Source of the DNA: Sergeia podlipaevii
Taxonomy: Eukaryota > Euglenozoa > Kinetoplastea > Trypanosomatida > Trypanosomatidae
Direction: 5' to 3'
Assembly (NCBI GenBank): GCA_030849805.1
Contig: JASANZ010002231.1
Span: 1 to 64,000 of the forward strand
Length of the DNA: 64,000 nucleotides
Both the position numbers and the translations under genes were made by a program. The notes under the pieces are model-generated. The model was not told where the DNA came from, made no database searches, and worked only from the letters and a program-made list of their open reading frames with translations. Shown in pieces: positions 9,425-19,623 of this stretch (position 1 is the stretch's first letter; every line of letters begins with the position of its first letter).

Positions 9425-10285
9425 TCACTTTGACACCGCTGAGGCTGGCGGCGGTGGCGGTGGTTTGATCACTCGCAGCGCATCCAGACGGGCTTGCAGC
9501 TCTGCCTCCTCCTTCGCCTCCAGCTCCGCTCTCTTGGCATCCAACACAGCAGCTTCCTGCGCCTGCGCCATCACACGGCGTACTTGGGCATCCTCACCGC
9601 TATCTGCCACAGTGGATGCAACGCCGGTACCAAGTGGACGCGCGATCCCAAACGTGCTATACATATACTGTGGCTGCTTGCCAAATCCTATCGAGCTGAT
9701 GTCAGAGCTGTCATAAATGATCTGTGGGCCCATGCTGGTCTTGACGACGGTGCCGCCCGGAATAGCGGGGGACTGATGTTGCTGCCGCTGGTCCTGCAGT
9801 GGTGCGCAACGCACCTGGGGTACCGGTGTCGCCATAGGAGAAGCGCCTCCAAGTTGATTCCGAAACCCGTCGACGCGGCGTTGGTGCTCCTCGTCACTAT
9901 GTTGCTTCTTGACCTTCTCTACCGCTTCCAGGGCAGAGGCTCGCTGTACTTTGGCAATTTCAAGCTGCTCGCGAAACGCCACGATCATCTCCCGCTGCGA
10001 CTCGCACTTCTGTTTAAGCGGAAGCAGCTCCTGGCGCTCCTGCAATAGACGAGCACAGTCCGCATTCCGGATAATAAGCTGGCGCTCTAGCGCCTCGACA
10101 CGTTTAATGAGAAAGTCCTTTGATTGCGACGCAAGATCAATCTCCTCCTGCGGATTGACTACCTTCTCTCGAGATGCTCTCGGGGAAAGGAGGACGGCCT
10201 CACCGTCTTTCTCCGTTGCTGTGAACGCCTCAGAAATATCTGCTTCCCCGCGGCTACTTCTTCTCTTGCCATTCTTGTGCGGCAT
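9425..10285 (-). CDS. Small coiled-coil protein, function unknown
   Basis: 286 residues from the ATG at 10285-10283, beginning M-P-H-K-N-G-K. The frame stays open a further 54 codons upstream, but these read through a (TG)n microsatellite as Cys-Val repeats and AT-rich sequence, so I treat them as 5' UTR. The protein has a basic Ser/Arg start and a long heptad-rich helix in its first half (about residues 50-145, with many Glu, Lys, Gln, Arg and Leu). A Gln/Pro-rich linker follows, then a Gly/Ser-rich segment with Tyr-Met-Tyr, then a second short Ala/Glu/Arg helix. It ends in a run of prolines. No catalytic motif or membrane helix is present. The layout suits a cytoskeletal or scaffold protein, but that is inference. 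Confidence 0.75.
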   Translation of the reverse strand: MPHKNGKRRSSRGEADISEAFTATEKDGEAVLLSPRASREKVVNPQEEIDLASQSKDFLIKRVEALERQLIIRNADCARLLQERQELLPLKQKCESQREMIVAFREQLEIAKVQRASALEAVEKVKKQHSDEEHQRRVDGFRNQLGGASPMATPVPQVRCAPLQDQRQQHQSPAIPGGTVVKTSMGPQIIYDSSDISSIGFGKQPQYMYSTFGIARPLGTGVASTVADSGEDAQVRRVMAQAQEAAVLDAKRAELEAKEEAELQARLDALRVIKPPPPPPASAVSK

Positions 10286-10872
10286 GATAAAGACAATAAA
10301 GATGTAGACTGCAATGACAAAGTGCCTCACACACACACACACACACACGCAATACAAAGTCGCTGAACTATATCGATAATGGAAAAGAAAGAAAAAGTTG
10401 CATTTTTTTTTTTTGGAAAACAGCAGAAGCAAAGATGATATATTCACACAGCAATAACAGTAAACAACAAGAGCAGCGACAAAAGAAAATTGTATATATG
10501 TAGATATTGCTTTGATGACTATAAATCAATATACAAGCAAAAAAAAACACGAAAAAAAAGAGATAATCTGTCAACAAATAGTTATAATAGTAACGATTGA
10601 ATCATTTCTACTCCTCACTTCACATTGCACGTTTAGCAACCAATAAACAATGTCGAAACAAAAATGTGAAGGAGAACTTGGAAACATACATGCACACACA
10701 CACACACAACGCGCTTTCGTCTTTCGTAAAAAAAACAACAACAGCATAACAACTGTTTTGGCAAAGACAGATCATATGCAGAGATCTCATCTCAGCATGT
10801 CGTGCGCCAACGTTTACTAAAAAAAAAAAAATCATAATCATAATCATAATAATATACCGCAAGACACGGACA
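10286..10872. other. Intergenic region with two (CA)n microsatellites
   Basis: The (CA)n runs are at 10328-10348 and 10693-10708. A (TAATCA)n-like imperfect repeat lies at about 10830-10852. The first CA run lies only 43 bases before the ATG of the coiled-coil gene and is probably in or just before its 5' UTR. No gene seen. Confidence 0.6.
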
Positions 10873-13452
10873 CTACTGCTCGCTTGTTTCACGTTTCTCT
10901 TTGAATTCCTGAAGGGCAACAAAAGCATCTCGATGCACTTGTTCAACCGTAGGTACAGACGGAACGGGCACTGCGTCACCAGAACTATTGCTGTCATCAT
11001 CTCTCTGATCGAGGGAGGGTGCTTCAATGGTCACCCCGGCGGCACTTTGTCGCGTACGTGTAGATGTCCTCGGGACTGGCAAGCGCTGCGCATAGATCCC
11101 ACGTAGATGTGCTGGGGGAGATGAACACAACGCACGCACGCGAGGCGAGCCTTCCTGAGATGCCACTGTGTAGCCTGTTTCAGAGGCATTCCTCCCTGCC
11201 TCTTCTCTTTGCAGTGAAGTCGCATCCCTAGCAATCCCACTTGCACTATTCGCCTCCAGAAATGGCACGTTCTCCTCCTCTTCACGCAGGGCATTCTCAC
11301 TGCTTTCCTCCTCTTGTGTGGATACCGCGTGTTGATGTTCCTCCTGCTCCTCCTCCTGCAGTTGTGTATCACGTCGCTCCTTTAGTCGACGCTCAATTTC
11401 CATCCGCTGTTCACTCAGGCGTTCCTGCATGTACTTGGCACTCAAGTGGGCCTTCATGAGGCGAATCTGCTCTCGCTGGGACTCAATAGTCTTATTCTGT
11501 TCCCCTAACAGAAGCTGCTCGACCTCGATCTGCTGTTGCTGCGTACTGACTTGATGCCGATGGCTGCGCATGAGCTCTTCTTGATGCCGCAGTTGTTTGG
11601 ACTGCATTGCCAGTTGTGTGCGCTGTGCATCAATTATCTGCTCCATGGTTTTCAGCTTCTCTTCGTAGGTCAGCATGCGGTCCTTCTGACTCTGAAGCAA
11701 TGCGCTTTGCACGTCATTCTGCTCCTTGTGCTTGCGTAACAGATTGTTATACAACTCCGATTGCGTTCGCAGCGCCGTGAGACGATTGTAAAGACTCTGC
11801 AGCTCTTCTGCTTCAGGGAAGAGTGATCTAAAAGACTCCAGTTTCTGAGACTTTGCGTACCGAAGCTGAAATTGAGCTAGACCCCACTCTCGTTGCTTGA
11901 TGCGCTTCAACTCCAAACCAATAAAGATGTCAGGGAAGCGCGAGTTCGCATTGCCGTCCCTCTTGTCTGTTGCGTCTTTCAGTTGTTGCGGCTCCCTCGC
12001 CAAACACGCTTCCGTGGACGGCACGCCCTCGCCATCATCCGTCTTTTGCTTCTTGGAGCGTGGCTCCCCCTCTCCCTCGCCAGCACCGCCGCGACGTGCA
12101 CCCCTTTCGTAAAGCGAGTACTCCACCCCTCCGCTATCACCTTTCCCGCTTGTTGCCTGTACACTCGCGTTTGCTGCTGCCGCGGCGGCATCGCGACGCT
12201 CAAAAAGAAACCCAAGCGGCAAGTGACAGTCGGGACATTCCGCGCGCTGCGTGCAGTGATAAGCAGTGAACCAGTTGCCCTTTGCGGATATCGTGGAGCG
12301 CGACACCATAATGTACGCCTCCTCCACCGTAAAGTTGCCTGGAGAGTCCCACTTGGTTTCGGGCGGTGGCCGGCACGCGGCCTCCATCACCGCTGCTGGA
12401 ACCTGGTCCATGTGGCTCATCTGCTTTTCAATATCAGAGGGCACATGCGCACTGCGGTCCTTGGAGGAAGTGGCAAGTCCATGGCCAAGCACATCCGCTT
12501 TGATACAAACCAAGTCTATGCGACTCTCAGAAGAAATACCGTAGTGGCGTAGCGGAGGAACACGTGGAAGCGCGGCAGCGACCGTTGGAGTTCCTCTATC
12601 GGGCACATCTTGGGACGGATGAGTTCTTGTTGGCTGAGTGGTAGTAGTGCTCTCTTCCTCCTCATCCCCTCCATTATCAGCGTTGCTGTCAACACGCATG
12701 GTGCTGCCAGGAGAAGCAACCTCTTCCCCTTCGGTACGAGCGCTGGCGGAAGACCTCTCCGCCTCGCTTCCCCCCACGCTGTTAGCAAGCCGCTGATCGT
12801 GCTCTGGTCCTACCGTTGACCCACTCGCTGTTGGAGTACCATCCCTCGTTGCTGCTGCATCTGCTGGAGCGTTGGCAGACTGAGAACACGTGTGTGTAGC
12901 GGTACCACGAGCGTGCTGCAGGCGTGCAATCGTCGCCTGCCGCTGCTCCTGCAGATACTTGCGAGATTCAATTATAGACTCCACCGCAAGCAGTCGAGCG
13001 GCGGGTGGGAGAGAAGCATTGAGCAACTTTTCTGACACACATATGGACGTGTCAACCACCTCATCCCCGCTATAACAAGGGACACTGCTATCCTCGATAT
13101 CTAGTAGGCAGTCTAAATTGTAGTGAAACGCGTGCTCTGTCGTGCCTTCGGTGACCGAACTAGCAACTATGTCGGTGCTTGAACAAATTGGGTACTCACA
13201 GCGGGTGCACACAAAGCAGAACAGCGAGTTTTCATCACGATCCGTCACGGCATCTGCAGCGCTGCCTCTCTTCTCCTCTGCGCTCATGCTGTCAACAGGA
13301 GGTTCACTGGCTAATGCACTGCCACCGCTATTGCTGGCACGCCCCAGCGCAGTCGCCCTGTCACCTGGCTGTGTGGAGGGCCTCGGTATAGCTGCTGCGG
13401 ATGCTTGTTCTGTGCTTGCTGTCGAGGGTGTTCCGTATCCTTCAGAATCCAT
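10873..13452 (-). CDS. Split Mis18/Yippee/CULT-like zinc-fold protein with long coiled coil
   Basis: 859 residues from an ATG start. After a disordered Ser/Ala-rich start, residues 79-90 read C-F-V-C-T-R-C-E-Y-P-I-C. Residues 400-417 read C-x5-C-P-D-C-H-L-P-L-G-F-L-F, the second zinc knuckle and beta strand typical of the Mis18, Yippee and cereblon-CULT folds. A later phrase, G-L-E-L-K-R-I-K-Q, resembles the strand after that knuckle in Mis18 proteins. About 310 residues, largely low-complexity, separate the two halves. Roughly residues 530-700 form a long Gln/Glu/Arg-rich coiled coil. An acidic disordered tail follows. A zinc fold followed by a coiled coil is the Mis18 architecture, but the match is by eye and the insertion is large. 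It lies beside a CW-finger gene. Alternative: an unrelated treble-clef zinc protein. Confidence 0.75.
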   Translation of the reverse strand: MDSEGYGTPSTASTEQASAAAIPRPSTQPGDRATALGRASNSGGSALASEPPVDSMSAEEKRGSAADAVTDRDENSLFCFVCTRCEYPICSSTDIVASSVTEGTTEHAFHYNLDCLLDIEDSSVPCYSGDEVVDTSICVSEKLLNASLPPAARLLAVESIIESRKYLQEQRQATIARLQHARGTATHTCSQSANAPADAAATRDGTPTASGSTVGPEHDQRLANSVGGSEAERSSASARTEGEEVASPGSTMRVDSNADNGGDEEEESTTTTQPTRTHPSQDVPDRGTPTVAAALPRVPPLRHYGISSESRIDLVCIKADVLGHGLATSSKDRSAHVPSDIEKQMSHMDQVPAAVMEAACRPPPETKWDSPGNFTVEEAYIMVSRSTISAKGNWFTAYHCTQRAECPDCHLPLGFLFERRDAAAAAANASVQATSGKGDSGGVEYSLYERGARRGGAGEGEGEPRSKKQKTDDGEGVPSTEACLAREPQQLKDATDKRDGNANSRFPDIFIGLELKRIKQREWGLAQFQLRYAKSQKLESFRSLFPEAEELQSLYNRLTALRTQSELYNNLLRKHKEQNDVQSALLQSQKDRMLTYEEKLKTMEQIIDAQRTQLAMQSKQLRHQEELMRSHRHQVSTQQQQIEVEQLLLGEQNKTIESQREQIRLMKAHLSAKYMQERLSEQRMEIERRLKERRDTQLQEEEQEEHQHAVSTQEEESSENALREEEENVPFLEANSASGIARDATSLQREEAGRNASETGYTVASQEGSPRVRALCSSPPAHLRGIYAQRLPVPRTSTRTRQSAAGVTIEAPSLDQRDDDSNSSGDAVPVPSVPTVEQVHRDAFVALQEFKEKRETSEQ

Positions 13453-13989
13453 TCCCTATCCTTATATACAACTGTATACACACTCAAATGTTTCTCCCTT
13501 TTAAAACTTTCAACACAATTGAAACAGGGGTTCACCTGTCGTCACGACGTTATATATCGTTGTGCTATTCTCTTCAAAAATGGAGCACGCTACAAAGGTG
13601 CTTAAACAGTTTGAAAACAACAAAAAAATCAAGAAGGATAAAGATAAAAGTGAGTTTGACAACATCAGAATGACCAAAAAAAAAGTTGACTGCTAGGTAC
13701 CCAAGAGCAATTGAAATAATGAGAATAAAGAGAGCACTTTGGACTGGGGATACAACTATGTATATGTTTTGAAAATGTAAGATATTATCTTTACAAGTGA
13801 CACAAACGCAGCTTCTGTCAACGAGTGACGCTTGACAGTGCATATTTCAAGCACCCAAAGTGAGCAAAAAGAAAAAGAGAGAGAAAAGGCAATCATAGAT
13901 ATGATCGTGATAATTGTAACAATACATACAGCACTGCGCCGTAGAGTACGGTTGATATATATAAAGCAGCGACATCCCAGGCACACCTT
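13453..13989. other. Intergenic region, no gene seen
   Basis: AT-rich with short A runs (for example 13677-13684). No repeats of note and no domain-bearing open frame. Confidence 0.55.
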
Positions 13990-16263
13990 TTACGATTCAG
14001 CATTCATGCGCTCCTCATCGTCCGTGTCCTCGCATGTCGTGCCATCGTTCCGCTTTGAGCAATCCCACGTCTTTGTCGACCGAGGGATAGGCTTTGGTAC
14101 GATGCGCCACTTGCTACACATGTCACACTGCACCCAGTGAATCGTCTCCACGTCCATCTTGGGCCGCTTACCGCGTTGTCTTGGTGTGAGGGTTACCGGC
14201 GGAGGCGCGCACGCAGCAACGTCAGATGACTGGCTCGCATCCACATCAACAACGGAAAAAGGAGCGGCGGCAAATATGACATTGCTTGCTACTGCTGCCT
14301 CACGTTTAGACCTCGACGATGAGGATGGCAAAGGGGCAGCAGCATCAGAATGTACTAGAGTACCGCTTGTAGATCCACGCCGTGGTGTACGTGTTGGCTT
14401 CTTCTCTTTGTCAGCTATACTGCCTTCCCTGTCTTTCACCACTGCCGCATCGTCCTTCTCCTCTGCTTCTGTTGCAGATTTTGTCGCTGAACGGCCTCGT
14501 TTGACTCCTGACATAGAGAGGGCCGGCTCCGTGTGTGGTGCACTGGCACGACGTCGTGTGGAACGCTCAAAAGAACGTGACAGGGTAGTCTGATGCTCTT
14601 CGTTTTCGTCAATGTGCGTCACATTGCTTTCAGCCGTGACTACTACTGCTTCCGCTTCCTCCTTGAATGAGCCTTCTGCCTTCACCGCGCCCATCTTTTT
14701 GCCCTGCAGCTCCGCTGCCGCAGTGTTCTCAGCAGATTCCAGATCGCGAAGCACCTCCTCCCGCTTCCGTCGTATTGCGGCTGGTGTGAGCATCACCTGC
14801 TGCGCAAAGGACTTCATCACCTTGTGTCGCTTCAGGCACGCCACTAGTTCTTTCAGCACCGGCAGGCACTCACGCACCCCGCTATGACACGTGCTGGGGT
14901 AATGAGAAAGCTCACTTCTCACGGCATGGTAAAGGGGCTCATCTACCAATGAAAAAGCCTCTTCACCATTATTAGAACTCCGTGAGGGGTGTTGCAGCGA
15001 CCGGGTGTACTCCTGCTGTGCTGGGTAGGGCAATCGGGGCATGGCCAGCGCGCAGGCTGTCAACTCCGCCGCTGTGTACTCGCACGTGTATCGAGCAATG
15101 GCATCTGTCTCTGAAACATTGCAGGACCCTACTGACGCGGACAAGGCACACACGAAAGGGCCTCCGCCCGGGAACGGCTGCGCCACGCGTCTGATCTTAC
15201 CGCAACGCTCACACATCGCCCAGCAAAAAGCAGAGAGTAGCGTCTCTTCATCCGCTCTATGCAGTATGTGCTGGGCTGTTTGCCGTGCCCATGCCTGTGT
15301 GGCCGTGGCGTCCCTCCCCACCACCCTTCGCTTTCCTTCTGCCTCTGGCACCTCTGCGTCGCCATCTTGCTCTTGGCTCGTTGCATATCCATTACTAGTA
15401 CTGCTGCTGCTACTCCCTGAGCCTTTGCCAGCAAGGCGGCCACTGCGCCGCATCCCAAGCTCGCTTGAGAGAGCATCATTGAGAGTTGCGCGGTGGCGAA
15501 GTAGTTCAGCGTGAAGCTCCTGGGGTGTGAAGTGCTCGGATGCAGAGGTGCCAGGGAATGACGTCACTGTGGTATGCTTTTTCTTCGTATTGTTACTGCT
15601 GCCACTACTGCTGCCACCTTTATTTACAAGAGCAGCATGCAACTGCGATAACCAGGAAACGCGCAGATCCATCATTAGATCCATACGTTGGCAGTCTAAC
15701 CAGCCACAGACAAACGTTGCCGGATTCTGTATGAACATCTCAGCACGTCTTGGTGGGCCTCGTCGTTTTCCTGAAGAGAGTTCACTCGAGCTATCGCCAA
15801 GAAGCAGTTTCGCTAAGAGTTGTCGCTCAGGCGCAAGATCACTGGCGACCTCCTCCCCTTGTTCCGTAGAGCTGCAAGTAACGGTGGAACTACAAAGCAA
15901 GCGCGCTTGCATCTCCCGAATACGCCGTGACTGCCACCCGGATGCCCCATCGGACTCGTCGCGCGAACTCGGTGCTTGTTGCGCGCTCTGTTGTTCCGCA
16001 TTAAGGTGATTGCAACGTTTGTTGCCTAATCCTACCTGTACTCGAGCTGCCGCGGTAGAGGAAGCAGGAGCGGTTGGTGTTTCATCAGGTATGGCAGAGA
16101 GCACTTCCACTGCAACCCACTTACGGCAATGTGTGCATTCTAGCAGAACGCTCTCTAGGACAGAAGGAAAGCGGCTTCTCAGCGCATAAAGTGCGTCTGG
16201 CAGTGGAATATAGCGCGCTACCTCCACCCTTTCAGAGCTATCTTTTCTTTTTGATGAAGACAT
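13990..16263 (-). CDS. CW-type zinc finger protein with three CW-like motifs
   Basis: 757 residues from the ATG at 16263-16261. A GTG-initiated extension of 20 codons is rejected in favour of M-S-S-S-K-R-K. The C-terminus holds a canonical CW finger: W710, then C713-x2-C716-S-K-W-R, W734 and C735, C744. CW domains in other eukaryotes read methylated histone H3 lysine 4. A second, variant copy lies at W348, C351-x2-C354-G-K-x-R-R, C372, C381. A third, split copy begins at C43-x2-C46-R-K-W and may be completed by C186 and C191 after a low-complexity insertion. Between them are Ser/Gly-rich disordered stretches and basic phosphorylatable segments suggesting nuclear localisation. No enzymatic domain is visible. 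It is probably a chromatin-associated adaptor; which motifs bind zinc or histone is inference. Confidence 0.85.
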   Translation of the reverse strand: MSSSKRKDSSERVEVARYIPLPDALYALRSRFPSVLESVLLECTHCRKWVAVEVLSAIPDETPTAPASSTAAARVQVGLGNKRCNHLNAEQQSAQQAPSSRDESDGASGWQSRRIREMQARLLCSSTVTCSSTEQGEEVASDLAPERQLLAKLLLGDSSSELSSGKRRGPPRRAEMFIQNPATFVCGWLDCQRMDLMMDLRVSWLSQLHAALVNKGGSSSGSSNNTKKKHTTVTSFPGTSASEHFTPQELHAELLRHRATLNDALSSELGMRRSGRLAGKGSGSSSSSTSNGYATSQEQDGDAEVPEAEGKRRVVGRDATATQAWARQTAQHILHRADEETLLSAFCWAMCERCGKIRRVAQPFPGGGPFVCALSASVGSCNVSETDAIARYTCEYTAAELTACALAMPRLPYPAQQEYTRSLQHPSRSSNNGEEAFSLVDEPLYHAVRSELSHYPSTCHSGVRECLPVLKELVACLKRHKVMKSFAQQVMLTPAAIRRKREEVLRDLESAENTAAAELQGKKMGAVKAEGSFKEEAEAVVVTAESNVTHIDENEEHQTTLSRSFERSTRRRASAPHTEPALSMSGVKRGRSATKSATEAEEKDDAAVVKDREGSIADKEKKPTRTPRRGSTSGTLVHSDAAAPLPSSSSRSKREAAVASNVIFAAAPFSVVDVDASQSSDVAACAPPPVTLTPRQRGKRPKMDVETIHWVQCDMCSKWRIVPKPIPRSTKTWDCSKRNDGTTCEDTDDEERMNAES

Positions 16264-18150
16264 GACTCCCACACACGTGCACCCAAACACTAATTGATAA
16301 CAATATAGTGAAAGATCTCTCACTTACACAACCTCTCTATTTGCTTTAATAAAATTTCTTCGTCTTACTTCTGTTCCTGTCTATGGTGTTTCCGTATAGT
16401 ACTTGCTGTGTGCCTAGGTAGAAGATTTTATCACATTTATATAACCCAGGGAATCAAGAACAAAAAGAAGAAGATAAAAACAAAGAAAAAAAAGTGATGG
16501 TTCACTTTCTTTTAAAGCAAGTCGAGAGTATAAAACTGATTGTACTAAGTTATGTATCAACCATGACTGCATAATGCTGCATTCTATTTCATCTTAAAGC
16601 TAAAGCACTTCAGAAAAGAAAAGTCACTCGAGCATGTGATATCGTATCTTTGATATTATTGATAATTTATTCTTTGTTGCTTCAGTGCAATTCCATGCAT
16701 CAAAAAAAAAAAAATGCCATATACAGTCAGGAAAGGAATAATAGAAAAGACAAAAGAAAAATGCACACATGTTTTTTAATTCATTCACCCAAGACGTGTT
16801 TGCATCAGTGACAATATATATAGTTTTACTTGTTGACTGTTCTCAGCCCTTTACGCAGCATTAAAAAAAAAAAAAAGATAGATCGTACAACCGAGAAACC
16901 TTCTAATATCGCTGAGGGTATCTTCTATCTCTCGCCCATACTTATATCATCAGCAGTGAAAAGAATTCTTTTTAGGTATTCCTTCTTACATATCCGATGA
17001 GAAGACAGTAGTCCCCATTGCTGAGCAATCGATCATCATCAAAGTACAAACTGAATCAGTTTTCCTTTTTTTTTTGCTCCTTGTGTTTCATGCAATGTAG
17101 CTACTGCGTGGCTAACACAAGATACGACAAAAGAGAAAAGGGATCATAGTTACACTTTCAAAATACACACCTTCCCACTGACCCAAATCAAGCAAAATAT
17201 ATATATATATATGAAAAACTGATGAACGGATACTCCCCATGCAGATATTTTTGTGTGTGTTTGTTGTCGCGGAATGTTGCCAAGAAAAAGGTGAAGAAGA
17301 AAACAAGGAGTCACTGAATAGGGATGAGATGTTTTTTTTCCCTTTTGAATGTTCACCAATAATGGTGAGTGCTCGCTGAAAAATAACCCCCTTAAAAAAA
17401 AAAAATTAATGCAAACACAGACGCACACACACACACAAACACAAAAGAAAAGCATCGTGCTACAATCGCACACGTTTTGGCTTTACTATTTTTTTTTTCT
17501 CTTTTTGTTTCCTACTATGTATCATCTCTCCACGTTTATTTTTCCCTTATTACGGTCAGGTGCCTTCACTGGACAAATTTATTGTGTGCTCACATATTCC
17601 GCCTTTAAGAGGTCATACAACTGAGTAAGCAGAAAATGATGAAAACGTTTTCATATATGTTTATGTCATATTTACGTGTGGTCTTCTCTCTATCAGGCTC
17701 CGTTTCACCCTGTCATATCAAGATACAGTGATGGGAGTTAACACCTTCGCTTGAAAGGCTCAAATGTGTCTATATATAATGCTTGGTATTGTTTACATCG
17801 CAGCAACACCGCGAGCAAATACTTTTCCTTTTAAAGGAAAAGAGTCGCTCACAACTATCCTTCCTTGATGAATATATAGAGAAGAGATACAAGATCCATC
17901 CCTAAACACACACACACACAAATATATAGCCTCCCCCCCCCCCCAAAGGGAGAAGCAGCACGTTTATAATTATTGCACGAGGGTAACTGAAAGATTCACA
18001 CCAAAGCACCATACAAGATATAAATATAATTATTATAGTGATAAAACGCCAGTGATCCAAGTAGCTGCCTCGGTTCTGCAAAGAGAAGACACACATTCAC
18101 CGTAATACGTATCAAAACTGAACACAGAGAATGGAAGGAACAACAAAGAA

Positions 18151-18181
<31 letters not shown>

Positions 18182-18476
18182 AGACAAAAAAAACAAGATA
18201 CCAGCAGTGCAAGTAAATGTAATTTGTATGTCATCAGGGCACGCACAATACATACACGCTCACACAGGCATTCAAAAAAAAAAAAAAAAAGCAAGAAGAG
18301 AAGAAAAAAAAAGAGAATGCACTGAAGATCTTTATAAGTAGCCACTGAGAGATATTGTCCTCTTCCTAATTTTCAATAAAGCGTTCTATTACGCAATATA
18401 TTCTTTTTTTTTTTTTGATACAGCCACTTTCGTTGTTTCTGTTACTGTATAACAGCCATCTGGATAATATATAGTA
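16264..18476. other. Long intergenic region rich in simple repeats
   Basis: Contains A runs (16707-16719, 16862-16876), (AT)n (17199-17212), (CA)n at 17424-17437 and 17905-17920, a C run at 17933-17944, A/G tracts at about 18148-18192 and 18273-18290, and a T run at about 18402-18416. The A/G tracts are polypyrimidine on the transcribed strand. The region presumably holds the 3' UTR of the guanylate kinase and the 5' UTR of the CW-finger gene. Open frames here are low-complexity only. Confidence 0.6.
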
Positions 18477-19112
18477 CTACTGCTTCGTCACTGGGGTAAG
18501 GGGCTCCATGTTGTGCTTCACAAACTCCGTGCTGATGGCGTCCACGAGGCGATGGTACGCGGCATCCAGATCATCGTTAACAATCACGGCGGAGAAGAAG
18601 CCTGGGGTGGCCTCAAGGAACTCATACTCGGACTTAGCAGTGGCAAGACGGCGAGTAACCATCTCCTCGTTGTCTGCGCCGCGTCCAATAATGCGTCGAC
18701 GAAGCTCGTCAACGGGGGCGGTGATGAAAAGATAAGTAGCGTTGAGAGAGCCATCTTGGCGGTTGTAGAGCTTTTGTGCCCCCTTGACATCGATTTCTAC
18801 AACGCACGTTTTACCAAGGTCCTGCACCGCATGAACAGCAGCGACGCTTGTGCCGTAGTAGTTGCCGTGCACATCGCACAGCTCAAGAAATTCATTGTTG
18901 TCGCGCATCTTGATGATGTTCTCGCGATCAGTGAAGTGGTATTCCCTGCCATCCTGCTCGCCAGCACGTGGCGCACGAGTAGTGTGAGAGACAGAGTACG
19001 CAAAGCGATTTCCTTTTTCCGTAAAAAGGCGCTTGAGCAGCGTACCCTTTCCAACTCCAGACGGACCACAAATCACGATTGCATTAAGAGGCTTGTTGAT
19101 GCAGCAGGCCAT
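18477..19112 (-). CDS. Guanylate kinase
   Basis: 211 residues from an ATG start, the normal length for guanylate kinase, which phosphorylates GMP to GDP with ATP. The P-loop G-P-S-G-V-G-K-G-T is at 16-24. The GMP-binding segment S-V-S-H-T-T-R-x-P-R-x-G-E starts at 40, followed by G-R-E-Y-H-F (55-60), Y-Y-G-T-S (86-90) and the V-E-I-D-V-K-G-A strand (105-112). The lid region contains R-R-I-I-G-R-G-A-D-N-E-E (139-150). All expected substrate-binding residues are present. The sequence starts M-A-C-C and has no targeting peptide, so it is probably cytosolic. This is one of the most secure calls in the window. Confidence 0.97.
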   Translation of the reverse strand: MACCINKPLNAIVICGPSGVGKGTLLKRLFTEKGNRFAYSVSHTTRAPRAGEQDGREYHFTDRENIIKMRDNNEFLELCDVHGNYYGTSVAAVHAVQDLGKTCVVEIDVKGAQKLYNRQDGSLNATYLFITAPVDELRRRIIGRGADNEEMVTRRLATAKSEYEFLEATPGFFSAVIVNDDLDAAYHRLVDAISTEFVKHNMEPLTPVTKQ

Positions 19113-19623
19113 CCTCTCCTTCGAGGATTGTAACGACGTTTTCGACGAAATGGCTGGCGAGTTGGTAACTAATATATAAAAACAACAAAAAAATAATAAT
19201 AACGACTTTATAACTAGACAGCAAATGTAAATATATATATATATATACTAGATGCACACCAGAGAGAAAGAATCACTTGTACTATTATTATTCTTCTCTT
19301 ACAAAAATGGCGATGCTACTTTTATACTTGGATGTTGTTTGGAGAAGATAAAGAAGCTTTCGGCGGCTTATACCTTGAATGATTAAAGGAAAACAACAAC
19401 AACAAAAAAAAGATATTTTCAAAATAGAGATGATGTGGGGGGGGGGGGGAAGGAGCGTGTTAGAGTAGATCTCATTAATCTAGATGATAAGCACACTTTT
19501 TATGCGCCGATACAAAGATTTTAGCTATTTTGCTTTTGTGAGTTGTGTACAATGGAACCATCAAAAGCGACAGTTTACTTTGGTTTGCCTTCTCTGCCTT
19601 TATAATTGTTGTTACGCAACTAT
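19113..19623. other. Intergenic region with homopolymer G run
   Basis: Besides the acceptor candidate it holds an (AT)n stretch at about 19230-19247 and a run of 13 G at 19437-19449 (poly-C in the transcript). No gene seen. Confidence 0.6.
19169..19196 (-). promoter_or_regulatory. Candidate trans-splice acceptor for guanylate kinase
   Basis: A U-rich tract on the minus strand (complement of 19177-19196) is followed by the first AG at 19170-19169. This would give a 5' UTR of about 56 bases. The position is inferred from the tract-plus-first-AG rule. Confidence 0.45.

Noticed and set aside
10286..10447. N-terminal extension of the coiled-coil protein reading Cys-Val repeats
   Set aside because: It translates a (TG)n microsatellite and AT-rich flank; the ATG at 10285 begins normal protein sequence.
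18112..18345. Phe- or Lys-rich frames in the 16.3-18.5 kb gap
   Set aside because: They are translations of A/T homopolymers in both directions.
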